DNA of 64,000 bases from Neofusicoccum parvum (taxonomy: Eukaryota > Ascomycota > Dothideomycetes > Botryosphaeriales > Botryosphaeriaceae), in assembly GCA_020912385.1 (NCBI GenBank), contig CP087220.1, forward strand, positions 310,001 through 374,000, in the 5' to 3' direction. The position numbers and the translations under genes were made by a program. Within the stretch, counting starts at the first letter, position 1. Every line of letters begins with the position of its first letter. The notes beneath the pieces are model-generated. The model saw only the letters and a program-made list of their open reading frames with translations, did not search any database and was not told the DNA's origin. This document shows positions 10,062 to 21,507 of the stretch, piece by piece.

Positions 10062-11790
10062 GTTGGATGCTGACTTTGTCGGTTGGACTGCGTTGCTGCG
10101 ATGGAGGCTTGTAGGGCTGGCGAGCCCAGCTATATACCCATTGCTCACGAACAGACGTCATCTCCTGCTGTCTATGCGCATGGTGTGTGCTCACACATAA
10201 GTTTCAGAACAAATCATATGAGCCGGATCTCAACAGTGCACGTTCAGAATGAGGTTCTGGCTGTTCAGCCTGCCTTGGCCGCTCTGGTTCATGGCATTTG
10301 CCACCCATTGGGCACACTCGGGGTTTAACGAAGAGCGGCATGTAATTGTACCAAGGTTGATATTTTCAACTGAAGCCTCAAATGTCCTCTGTAGCTTTCG
10401 TGACCACTTCCACCTTTCTTGTCTGATAATTCCAGTGCGAAGACTTGGTGTAAGTGAATTGTTTGCTTTGGTCCGGGAAATAAGCTATCGAACGATATAG
10501 CTGCTGTTATAGGATTTCGAGTCAGTTCTTTTCTCCATTTCGTTGAGATTGTACTGACCGGTAATGGTGTGTAAGACCACATAATGCCCGTGGTTTTGAG
10601 ATTGGTGGACTGTGACATGGTCAGAGCTTCCTACCGACTCGTCAAACTACACCTCTCATACGGATTAAGCCGTCAACGAACACCAATCGTGTACTTTCAA
10701 TGGGTGCTCCGCTCACTGTTACGTCGAGAGTCACTGCTTTCATGACGTACTTCTCCTACGTGGTCATTAATACACTTGGACCCCGTTGGCAGAATCGGGA
10801 GAAGAGATTGTAGCATCGGCATCTTTCAACTCCACTACTCTAGGAGTCATATTGCTGGGATGTAGAGACTAAAACCCCTTGCCAGATATTTCTCCGGCTG
10901 GCCATGATTGGTTGCACCATAATGACTTCTGAAGGTGACGAAAACGGCTTAAAGAGGAAAGAAAATGGCGAGGTCTGGTCATTGCTCCCTAAGTCTCCGT
11001 AGAGGGACACAAGTCTACGGCATACACCATGAGCGGTGGCAAACTTCTGAGCTGAGACAAATGCCACCGACAGGATAAAGATTGGGTTGTGGGAGATACA
11101 CAGAACATTGAACTGGGAAGAGCATAGTTTAGAGTGACTATTACAAGAATTTTAGGAGGCTGTGAAGTGGGCCTGATTAACGGCATTCGATAGATGACAT
11201 CGAATTTGTAGTAGCGCCGACGAATGGGAGTCTCGATGCCTGAATTGAGAAACCCTCAGAATCCGTTCAGTTCTTTTCGGCAATCTACTACGTGCGCAAG
11301 CTCGTATGGAGGTGAAGCTTTCGTCTAAATGCAAAGATGTATTGAAAATTATGGCAGTCTAAGTTGCTTGAAGATTTCGGATTTTCTTATACTACTTCGT
11401 TGAATTTACTGATTATGCAGCTTAAGCAATACTCCTTCAAATTTATTCCAAGTGATTTCCATAAAAGACATGGCCGGCCCCCGCACAGGAGTATTTGAAC
11501 AACGGAAACTAAAAGGGAGGAAGTGCACAAGTCGAGCACATGATTGGAGTGAAAGAGAATATGGGTACTGAAAATCTTGCTTTTGTCGGTCCCAACACGA
11601 AGGCCTAGTCACAAATACGTGTGTTCTAAAGATAGCCGCAGAGTGGTGGAGCAACGACTTGTTTTGGCCCCCAAGCTAACAATCCTTCAAGCCTCTTTGG
11701 CATCGTTCGACAACAAGACCAATTTGCTGATAAGGGGCTCTACTGCGTGCAACTGCACCAGAGAGGTCTTTAAGCGTTGACTGCGCTACT
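10062..11790. other. Gene-poor region of 1.7 kb
   Basis: Promoter of the CFEM gene and a stretch of average to AT-rich DNA. The frames present are short and show no signal peptide, domain or splice-consistent extension. I see no gene. Confidence 0.55.
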
Positions 11791-14597
11791 ATGGACTCTC
11801 TGTCGGCGATCGGACTTACGTCAGGCGTGGTACAGCTCATGCGAGGGTGGCGGGCCGAACGACCACGGACTTCTTGGCTGACGGAGCTCTCAGGTCGACA
11901 TCACCGCCCACTGCCAGAAGGCAGCCAAATCCTTCAGCGAGCTGCGCGACAAGTACCAGAATGCCGCCCAAACCATCAGCGCCATCTGCTCCGAGTCGAC
12001 CGGCATCGGCGCGTCCCTCTCGCAGGTCCAGAGCCTGCTTCTGCGCGGCAACAATGTCGAGGCGCAGCTCCGAAGCAGCCCGGAGCTGCACGCAACCTGC
12101 GACACCGCCCTGACCGGATGCATGGTCGTGTTCTCGTGCCTCGAGGAGGAAATACAACGGTTGGCTGTCGGCGCAGCGGGCTCGGACGCGCTGGCATGGC
12201 GTGTGAAGGCTAGGCTGCTGTGGAAAGAGGACGTGGTGAAGGAGATGCTGCAGCAGCTCCGCGGCCAGCAGATGGCCCTCACGCTGCTGATCCAGGCGCT
12301 CCAGATGCATTCACCCTCCGACCTGCAGCGTCTCATGCGCGACAACAATGCTATGATCGCAAAGGTGGCTCAGCGGACTCGGTCTCTGCGCGCGAGCCAT
12401 CCGTCCGTCAAGGTATCGCAGTCGATCTTCACTCGCGAAAACCAGACGGATGTCCGGAATGAGGCTGCACTTACTGTCGGGCAGATGGAATTCGACTTTA
12501 ATAGTGTCGTCGTGAATTCTCAGTCGTACCAGAGGGCTCTAGCTGCTGCGACAAAGAGGGCTCCGGTGTCCCAGTCCAATGCTAATACATCAGAACACGA
12601 TACGGCCCAAGCGGTTGAGGGTCTACATATCGCTCATCAAGCCCCTCCGCAACAAGTAGGACAAGATCTAGAAGATGCTCAGGGTCTACCGGAAGACCAG
12701 AATGGTTCGAATAATGTTGAGCAAGAGGACAGACCGCAGAATGACAAGGGAGCGGAGAACGACAAGGGAGCGGAGAACGACAAGGGAGCGGAGAACGACA
12801 AGGGAGCGGAGAACGACAAGGGAGCGGAGAACGACAAGGGAGCGGAGAACGACAAGGGAGCGGAGAACGACAAGGGAGCGGAGAACGACAAGGGAGCGGA
12901 GAACGACAAGGATGCGGAGAACGGTAAGGAAGTGGAAAACAACAATGAAGCAGCAAATGGGAAAGGCGCAGAAGACGGCAAAGAAGCAGCGAATGACAAG
13001 AAAGCAGACGGCGGAAAAGAAGCAGCGAATGGCAAGGACACAGAAGACGACAAAGGAGCAGAAGATAGCAAGGAAGCGGAAGATGGCAAGGAAGTAGAAG
13101 ATGGCAAGGAAGTAGCAAATGGCAAGGAACCAGAAATTGTGGAGGAGGAAGGAGCGTCATCAGTCAAACCAACTCCGAAGCAGAACAAGAAGGAGGATGA
13201 ACATGAAGAACAGGAAATGGCCCCTCCCTTGCCCCCACGACGACCATCTATGCCACCTTCGCAAGTCGATCATATTTCCAAAGCTCCAGGAAGGTCAATC
13301 AATACTATCAATCGCGCGGGGCCGACGGTCACAGATGCCTCAAGGAATTCCACGGATGCGTCACCATCGATCGTCTCACATGGGTCAGACCCAACAGCTG
13401 ACGCTGGCTTTTCGCTGAACATAGGCAGTCCTATCAACGAATCGAATTTCGCTCTGGACTTCAGCTCTGTGGGCGAGCCGAACACCACTAATGAACTTGT
13501 CTCGAATCAGGAGTTGGAAGTGCAAAGTATTTGGCAGACCATTCTTCTTTCAGAAATAGACTACATCAACAAACTGGATACGCTCCGTACCACCTTCAGA
13601 GAGCCAGTTGGCCAACAATGGCCGGCCCTCTCCAAGCACCTGGAAGCGTTGGGATTCACCGACAAAATCATCGACATCAACGTCCGCTACCTGATGGAAC
13701 CGCTCCGACTGCAGCTCGCCAGCGTCATCAAGACGGATCTACTTCTGCCTATTCTCCGCATCTGGTGCAGGAAGGCTGCCCCGGTGTACCGAGCATACTA
13801 CCAACGATATCCGCATTGCACCTCAGCCATCCGCACGACTTGCGATATAGACCAGAAGTTCCGGAGATTCGTCAAGGCCCTCAACAACTCGAATGCGTTC
13901 AGCCTGAAGGAACAGCTCGCGGACCCAATGCGCCGCATCGAGTATTACTGTCAAGCGCTCGAAACTGTCACCTCTTTGGAGCGAGAATCAGGGTCGGAAA
14001 CTAGACAGCTCATGGAACACAGCAAGATGATGGTGCGGCTTAGAGAGTCATGCGAGAAGCTGCTCAAGCGCGCGGCGAACGAGGAAGAGCTGCGAGGCAT
14101 CCACCACCGGATAAACTCCATCGATTCCAACCATGCTCAGGCGCTGGACCTCCTCAGCGAGGAACGGAAATTCATCCATCAGGGTCCTCTGGCTTGCAAG
14201 TCTAACGGCAAAGGTTCGTGGTTCCAAGTCCGCTGCGTCTTGCTCGACAACTATCTCTTCTGGGGACGGGTCGAGCGTCCGCGCGAGTCGTGGTTTGGCA
14301 AGTACAAAGACGGCGAGAAGCTATGGGTGCTGGAGGCGGTAAGTGCAGCGAAGTTCCTGGTAGTGTGAGGCATTATCGATTTGCTGACTACTCACGCAGC
14401 CCATGCCGGTAAACCAGCTCCGCTGTATTATCGAAGTGGACGGTCAGGTCAAGGCCTCAATCATTGACAATGTCCCGAGAGGATCAATATTGTTCCCCTT
14501 TTCCGTGAAGGCGGGCGAAACTCGCCATATATTGGCTGCAACAACGCGCGAAGAGCGGCAAGAATGGGCAAATGTTATTCAGACCTTAACTTCTTAA
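11791..14597 (+). CDS. STAND-type N-terminal domain fused to RhoGEF (DH) and PH domains
   Basis: Three exons (11791-11829, 11894-14338, 14400-14597) give about 893 aa. Residues 1-190 resemble the helical N-terminal domain of fungal STAND proteins (MDSLSAIGLTSGV, then AKSFSELRDKYQNAAQTIS and SLSQVQSLLLRG). Residues 280-415 are a highly charged linker made by an 18-bp tandem repeat. A Pro motif (PPLPPRRPSMPP) may bind SH3 domains. Residues about 550-745 match a Dbl-homology fold (ILLSEIDYINKLDTLRTTF, then FSLKEQLADPMRRIEYYCQA), and the C-terminus is a PH domain (SWFQVRCVLLDNYLFWG, ending TREERQEWANVIQTL). The DH-PH pair would activate a Rho-family GTPase at membranes. The related gene at 52891 shares only the N-terminal part. 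Intron phases agree; the effector role of the N-terminus is inferred. Confidence 0.82.
12737..13138 (+). repeat. 18-bp coding minisatellite (ENDKGA repeats)
   Basis: Eight identical units GAGAACGACAAGGGAGCG run from 12755 to 12898. Near-identical units flank them at 12737 and 12899, and degenerate 18-bp units (E/A-N/D-G/D-K-x-A/V/T) continue to about 13138. The perfect core points to recent expansion by slippage or unequal exchange; length stays in frame. Confidence 0.95.
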
Positions 14598-14982
14598 CTC
14601 AAAAGAGGGAAAGGAAAACACATTTTGAAAAAAAGAAAGAGAGAAAAAGGAGCAGAGTACCACAGTGTTCATCTTTCGAGCCCTCAAGTCTTCATTATAC
14701 CCAGAGTTAATTTTTTTTGGCGGTGTTATAGGGGGATCAAATTCGTAAGGAGACCCGGCACGGCCCTTCATGATACAATAAGGACTCGTCACAATTACCC
14801 AGCAGTGTTTCAGAGAAGGTGCAAAGTAAAATGAGGAAAATGAGAGTACTTATGACCATCGCCGGAGCGGCACCAATATGGCTACGGGCGCCTTGAAGTG
14901 TCCCCATCAGTATTATCCACCCAAATCACAACTTTCAATGAGAAAAGTCTTATGCCCAAGCGACAAGAAGCTTGTCTTGTGC
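14598..14982. other. Spacer between convergent genes
   Basis: 3' regions of the RhoGEF and NACHT genes. I see nothing else. Confidence 0.5.
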
Positions 14983-17900
14983 TCAAACATCGCCCAAAGC
15001 CTGCGTCTCTGCTTCCACTTCCTTTGCCAATTCTTCAAGGAGGTCCAGGAGCCGAGCCTCGTTGGGACAAAACTTCTTGAGAAGCTCATACACCGTGAGA
15101 ACGATATCCTCATTCAGGTCTCCCGATTCGAGAATTTTGTCAGATTGCTGGTTCTGTTTGAACGACGCAGGTATGATGCATTTTGCGTCCGGTTCCGCAC
15201 CGTATTGCAGCAAAAGCTCAATCGTTTCGGCGGATGCGATGTCCAGACGCTGATTGTATAGTTTCTATATATGTCAGTCAGAAACCAAATTAAACTTTGC
15301 TCGCTAATGCCGGTTTTGCATACCTCATTCACTACTGTATGAACCAGAAAGTCACACCACACGGATTGAAGGCCGTATTCGTATTTCTCATTGGGGTCTG
15401 CGCCTTTTTCGAGCAGTAGTTGAACCATGTTGGGATTGAGGGTAGAGAACCCCACCAGCAAGGGTTCCGCCCACAGGGCATGACCAAGAAGCGGGCGGCC
15501 TTTCGTACGTCTTGATCTCGGATCATTTCTGTCCAATGCCTTTTTGACATATAAGTGCAGACCCGACTGCACAGATACGCACAGAAAGTCAGTGGTGCCA
15601 AGATCTCTGTGAGTTTCAGGACTATCTGTCCAAGCAGTGAATTCACTCCAGTGTATTCCCTACATCCAATTTCATTAACATGTCTTTGTTTGAGGGATGG
15701 AAGAACATTTATCACGTTTTAACTTACGTTTTGGTTCTTATTAAGAAATCCAAATACCTTATCAACCTCTTCCAGCATGTCCGCCATTGGAATATTGTGG
15801 TTGGCCTCAAGTTGATAGGCCGAAGCGAAAAATTGGGCTATGAACCTGATAACGGTTTCACGCTGCCATACCAGGTCAAAACCAGGCGGTAAAGCTTTGA
15901 AGAGTGCAAGGTTTGCCTTGCATAGTGTAACATGGACGTTAAATGATGAACCTGTGCGTCTATTCAACCATTCGCTTTTTGATCCCAAGAAGTCCCTGAC
16001 TGTCCGGTGAAAAAAATCGACTTGATATCGATATACTTCAGGCAAAAAGGGATAGTTTGCGTGTTCCCCGACTAGAACATGATTGACGTGAATGTCGATG
16101 AAGTCCATGCATCTTCCTTTGATGCGTCTGCGGAATTCTTCGATTCCCTCCACTTCTGTTTGTGTGAACTTTGTGATCAACCTATCCGTTGCGTAGCCTG
16201 GGTTCCGCTTTTCCAGCTCGGCAAATTTGAGGACTGACAACGGAAGTGGAAAAGCGCTTTCTAGGAAGATCCTGAACATCTCGGCCGTGTCTTGATGATA
16301 CGCTTTCGGTATTCCTGAGAGGATCCTCTCAAAAAGCGGACCCATCTCGTCGGGATACTCATCGATCATAGCCTTAAGTTCTGAAATGGACGGGGCATCA
16401 ACGGCCGTCCTAAGCAGCAGGCGGATCACATAGAAGACCCAGAGAAATACTCCTTGGGCTTTGATCGTGATCATGGAGATGAGCTCCAAGGCTTGAGCAG
16501 CATCTGTAGCGAAAATTTTGTTGAGGTAGTCGTCCTGGTTCAGGTGGTCTTGGACGTATGAAGATATATCATCTCTTGTGAATGCCTCCACATGGACCTT
16601 TTCTTCCAATCTACCGTACTCAGCCTCAAACACGTTCCATGGACGGCTGGAGATGCAGAGCTTGAAGTGCTGGGAGTTACGCGATGTGACCAGCCGCCTC
16701 AGGATCAGGACCAGCTCCCGATGATCTCCTTCGTATTCGTCAAGACCGTCGATGAACAGACATATCTTTGTGTCCGGGGCGTTGTGATTGGCCAGGCGTT
16801 CAAAGCACGAAGATAAGAGACGGAGATTCCATGGCTCTTCTGATGCAACTTCATCTTCATTCCAGCGCTCCATGCAGATACTTGATATCCAAGCCGGGCA
16901 TTGTCGGAGAATCTGAAATAGCAATGACCGCAGGAGTCCTGTTTGACACTTCTGCAGTTGGTCTCCTGAGTTCCAGAAGAAGTGGTTCGCAAGAACAAGC
17001 TGTTTAGTTCCCGACCATTTCACGAGGAGCTTCTGTGTCTTTGGTTGTTGATGGATGTATTTCATCAGTGTTGATTTCCCACTTCCGGGCTTTCCAGTGA
17101 TCCAGTACGTCCGAAAGGAGTCTGATTGTAGCCAGCGTGAGAATTGGAGATCCGCGTTGTCGAAAACCCAGCGGAAAGTGTTGCCATAAGCTTCACGGAT
17201 GTCCTCGAAGCGCTCATGCATTACGTTGTAGCGTAAGCTCTTCAGTATTCGTCGATTTTTGATCGCAATCTCTACTTCCTTTGTGAGAAAATCGAGCTGT
17301 TGCCCAATCTGTGGCAATTGCAGTAGATGTTGACTTAGATATCGAAAGTCTTTGAGATCGTGGATGATAGCCTCAAGGGAGAGCTTCGTCTCGATTCTGA
17401 GAGCCTGATTTGCATCGATAACTTCTCCGATCTGCTTCGACATGGAATCGCTGGGGTACACATTAGAGTTTCCACCTTTTGATGAATCTTGGGGCAGTTG
17501 AACACTCACTTAAGAAGGAATAGAAGTCTGGAGTTCAGCTCCTGTTGGAGCCGCTGGAGTTTTTCGCTGAGATCAGCAATTTGGCGTTCTTTTATAGCGC
17601 CTTTCACCATGATTCGAATAAGATTCCATTTCTTGTGCTCTTTTTGTGCCAGTAGCTTCAGGGACTCCAGTAATTGAATGAGCTCATCAGCAACCTCATT
17701 GCACCTCTCAGCGATATGCTTTAAGTCTGGATCGGAAGGCATACACCTATTTTCTGCGAGGGGCTCGGTCAGCGGCTTCGTCAAAGGCTTCGCAAGCTGT
17801 TTCAGGCGTATTGCCATCTGGTCTCCGTTCAGCTTCGCACAAAAATTGTTTTCACTTTAACAAGACGCACATCGCTCAACTCCGCATTTTCCTTTAACAC

Positions 17901-18008
17901 GCCATCTGCGGAATTGCAGATTTCCTTGAAACGTAAGACCAGCTTACTGCCAAAGTCGATGAACTGTATGACGTTGGAGGCCAGGCTCAGTGCTGCTAGA
18001 GACTCCAT
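14983..18008 (-). CDS. NACHT-domain STAND receptor with ankyrin-like C-terminus
   Basis: Five exons on the minus strand (18008-17871, 17817-17510, 17450-15728, 15659-15324, 15264-14983) with matching phases give 928 aa. The N-terminal 150 residues are the helical domain common to fungal NLR-like proteins (MESLAALSLASNVIQFIDFG...; KLQRLQQELNSRLLFLL). The NACHT module has Walker A GKPGSGKST (about residue 265) and Walker B CLFIDGLDEYEGD (about 380). A conserved post-NACHT region follows (RILSGIPKAYHQDTAEMFRI). Exons 4 and 5 encode ankyrin-like units (NMVQLLLEKGADPNEKYE; TIELLLQYGAEPDAKC). Such receptors act in fungal non-self recognition and regulated cell death. It is convergent with the STAND-N/RhoGEF gene. 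The ligand is unknown and the ankyrin units are few. Confidence 0.86.
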
Positions 18009-18518
18009 AGTCTGGTTGACACTGGGGAAACATTCGAAATGCAGTGCTGGAAATCCTGGCTTGCTTGTACATGGAAAGAATGAGCCGGAAGGGTTCTTGA
18101 AGAGGTTGACGAGGCTGGCACTATGGGGCTGTGCAAAGGATCCAGGCAGAATAGATGAGACTGCTGAGTTGGCGGGGCTATGCACGTAAGAAGCCGCTGC
18201 TGATGCATGCACAGCTTGCCACATTAGGCTTAGCTGGTCCGTCATCAATGGTAAGACGGCCATCATATTTTATATCCAAGGCTATACGGACGGTAGCAGC
18301 AGCTGAAGGCTGTTGTGAAGCGCAGATGTTTTTCAACAGCGCAAAGTGTTCTAAGGTCGTGGTGATTCTTTCTGTAGCCTTGTGTACTTTGATTGGGTCC
18401 CACCCAGTAGCTCACCCGGTAAGGGTTTTTGTAGTCGACTTAATGCTTGAAATTTCGTCCGATTCTACGTCATATGAGCTCTCTGGTCCATATGAATCCA
18501 GCATTCTATACGAATACG
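18009..18518. other. Spacer: NACHT receptor promoter and oxidase 3' end
   Basis: About 500 bp. The receptor frame stays open upstream of its chosen ATG to 18266, but that extension has no family similarity I can see. No other feature. Confidence 0.5.
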
Positions 18519-20055
18519 CTACGATTGGTCTGCCGGCTTGATCTCAATATTCTTATTGAAAACGTTCTCCGGGTCGTACTTGGCCTTCAGCTCTATCAAT
18601 CTCTTGTAATTCGGTCCATAAACCTTTTCAGGGCCAGAATCTGTGCCTGCACGCAACAAGTCAGCAAAGCGCCGAATGAACCTTGGCGAGATGGGAGATA
18701 ACTTACCATCGTAGTTCACGTACTCGAAGTTCTCTCTCCCCTCGTCATCCTTGCCCGGATCACTGACAATGGCCGCAATCTTCCTTGCCCACCCCCTAAC
18801 CCGCTTATCATTCTCCTCTCCTTCCCACATCGATAAGATAGCGCACTGCAGCCTTGCACTCCTGTGCGGCATTGCCATCTCCTCCACCTTCTTCTCACAT
18901 ACCTTTGCCGTGTTCATGAACTCAAACGCCATCAAACTCCTTGCCGCCGCCGGCACCTTCTTAACGAACTCCTCCAATTCCTGCATCGCTCTCTCAAAGG
19001 TCTCCAACTGCAGCGGTCTTCCAAAAGTCGCCCCTTTAATCGACTTCCGCCCGCCCCTCGGCGTAATCGCCGCCAGAACCCCATTCACCTTCTCATACGG
19101 CATCACCCCGGTCGTATCCATCAGCGGTTTCGGGTCGCTCTCCAACAACGGCCTCAACACCGCCCTCGCCTCCTCCTCCTCCGCCGCCGCGCAAAACACT
19201 GTAGCCCCCACCACCACCTGCCCGCCCATTTCCGGCGGCGCCATCACATTCACGTGCACCACGACCCTCGCGTCCCCGCCATCCTCCGCCACCCCGTTCG
19301 CAAACGCCACCAGCTGGCCCGCAAACGCGCGCGGCCACGCGAGCGTCCCGAAGAAGACATCCGGCCGCTCCAGCGCATGGCCGCGGAACACGAACTCAGT
19401 CACGACAGCGAAGGCCGCGCCAGCGCCGCGCACCGCCCAGAAGAGGTCGGGGTTCAGGGCGTCAGACGCGGCGACGACTGCGCCATCAGCCAGGACAGCC
19501 TCGACGGCGAGCAGGTTGTCGACGGCCAGGCCGTGCAGGCCGGACAGGAAGCCGTAGCCGCCGCCGAGCGTGAGCCCGCCGATGCCGGTGTGGTTGACGG
19601 TGCCGCCGACCGTGGCCAGGCCGTGCGCCCCGGCTGCTTCGTCGACGTCGCGCCAGATGCAGCCGCCCTGCGCGGTGATGGTGCGGGCGGCGGGGTCGAC
19701 GGCCACGGCGCGCATGCGGGCGAGGTCGATGACTAGGCCCGGCGCGCTGATTGAGGAGTCGCCGCCGGTGGAGTGCTGGCCGCCGGCGACGACGAGAGGT
19801 GTGGCGTGGGCGACAGCGAGCTTGACAGTTTGAGAGACTTCGGCGGTGGTGCGCGGGTAGACGACGATGGACTGTGGAGAGGTTTGAGATCACTTGTTCT
19901 GCTGTGGGGCGGAAGTTGTGGCAGCTTACGGCTTTCTTGACTGCCGTGTCAGACCATCGTGAAATGCTTTGCGCGTAGTTGGCGGATTCTGGGGTCACGA
20001 TCTCCGCGCCGTTGAGCGAGGCTTTGAGCTCGTCAACCAGGCTTCTGGGGGCCAT
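18519..20055 (-). CDS. FAD-linked oxidoreductase, berberine bridge enzyme-like
   Basis: Three exons on the minus strand (20055-19930, 19871-18707, 18646-18519) give 472 aa. The N-terminal FAD-binding half has the motif VVAGGQHSTGGDSS, whose His is the usual site of covalent FAD linkage, and GGLTLGGGYGFLSGLHGLAV. The Cys that forms the second covalent bond in bicovalent members is absent (VGGTVNHTGIG), so monocovalent FAD is expected. The C-terminus carries the BBE signature FEYVNYDG, then YGPNYKRLIELKAKYDPENV. No signal peptide is seen. The second intron (18647-18706) is 60 bp and in frame, so unspliced RNA would add 20 residues without a stop. Substrates of this family include sugars and secondary metabolites; this one's is unknown. 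Confidence 0.87.
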
Positions 20056-21507
20056 AGCTTAGTCTGCAGGGACTCGGGGCAAAAGGTCAGATTGACTTTG
20101 AGATGGTAGGTTCTTGGATGGATTGAAAACTGTAAGACAACAGGGAGTTCATAAATACTTGTCGTCTGCGGGGTTCAAGGTGCACGTTTTCGGTATCCCG
20201 CTAGTGCTGACTACCCAACGATCCAACAAGCCAAGTGGGGAGCTTATTGGCGTGAAGGACGGATAGCGGCGGAACTACCCAGCCAAGCAAAAAGCATTAG
20301 TAATTTCCATCTAACAAATGTACTGTAGATGTAATATTTTTCAACGCAGATCCGTTTATGTAGGCTATGGGGTTGATGTGTTGGAATTTGTCCTCGACTC
20401 CATCTCGAATGATGCGCGTGCAGTCCACTCAAAGAAACCATTCTCTGAGAAGCAAACATGTCTCTACCGCATCATTGATCGTCGCCGGTAAGCGAAGATA
20501 ATCGAGGCTGCCTTCATGCTGGAGCTCGAGTACGTTGGGTTTTGTTGATTTTAAGGACGCTTCACTCGGATATGGACCTCCGCAGATCTACGTATCGAGT
20601 ATGCTCCTCCACATGGGCGATCCTGACGAGTACTTCCTTAACGGGGTTCTTCGCCTCCGGTACTGGATCTTCTGACCGTGAAAAGCTTTATATCCATAGT
20701 AGAAAATAAGCTCAGCGTTGCTGAAATTCTCTTAGTTGACTCTAATATCAAGATGAAACTTGGATTGGTACCGTATTGGATGGTTATTCTTGTTCACAGC
20801 TTTTTTGCTGAGGGAGTTTCTCTTGGAAATTACACATAAACGTGTCTCCGATGATACCCAACTTCCAAACCGGAGTGATATTCTGGTTGAGAACTTCTTA
20901 AGCGACTAGTAGCACAATAGAGTGTCGTAATCCCATGTGAATTCAGATATTACAAAGAATGGACTCGATGTATTTTGACTTGGCGCAGTCCGGACACAAG
21001 GCCTGAGAATGGATTATCAGATCCACGGCAAATTCCTTGCACGTGCGACATCCCCGCCTCAAGATGTTTTTGGCCATGGCATGGCATTGAGAACGTGTTC
21101 CATTAATTCAGTAAGCTAATATAATGTGAGATTAAGCTCAATATTATAGTCCAATAAATGAACGCAAAAAGAGTCTCCAATAAACATGACGTTCGAGCAA
21201 GCAGCCACGCCTCAATGCAGCGCCAAGAAGTGCGCAGGTTTTCCTGTCAGCCAATGGCTCTCAGCTAGCCCACACACACTGAAACGTAGGATGGGCATCC
21301 TCGATTCTGGCATCCCCAATTAGTCTCCTGCATCGGTGAGATGGCAGCCCCCAAAGCCTCATGCAAGTCGAGGTGGCCACACACAAGCGTATCTTCAAAC
21401 ACTCCCTCATTAGTAAGAGCGTGAACAGTTTGAAATCATTCAGCCTTATGTAATTTTTTTTCTCCGTAATCCCTCTACATTGAACCACGCCCCCACCACT
21501 CTCTACT
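20056..21507. other. AT-rich gene-free region
   Basis: About 1.45 kb of AT-rich DNA between the oxidase promoter and the EFL1 3' end. I find no coding region, tRNA or clear repeat. Confidence 0.55.

Noticed and set aside
10325..10618. 97-aa minus-strand ORF
   Set aside because: No recognisable feature and no splice-consistent extension.
18751..19736. Two long frames antisense to the BBE-like oxidase
   Set aside because: Shadows of a GC-rich coding region; the sense strand has full family motifs.
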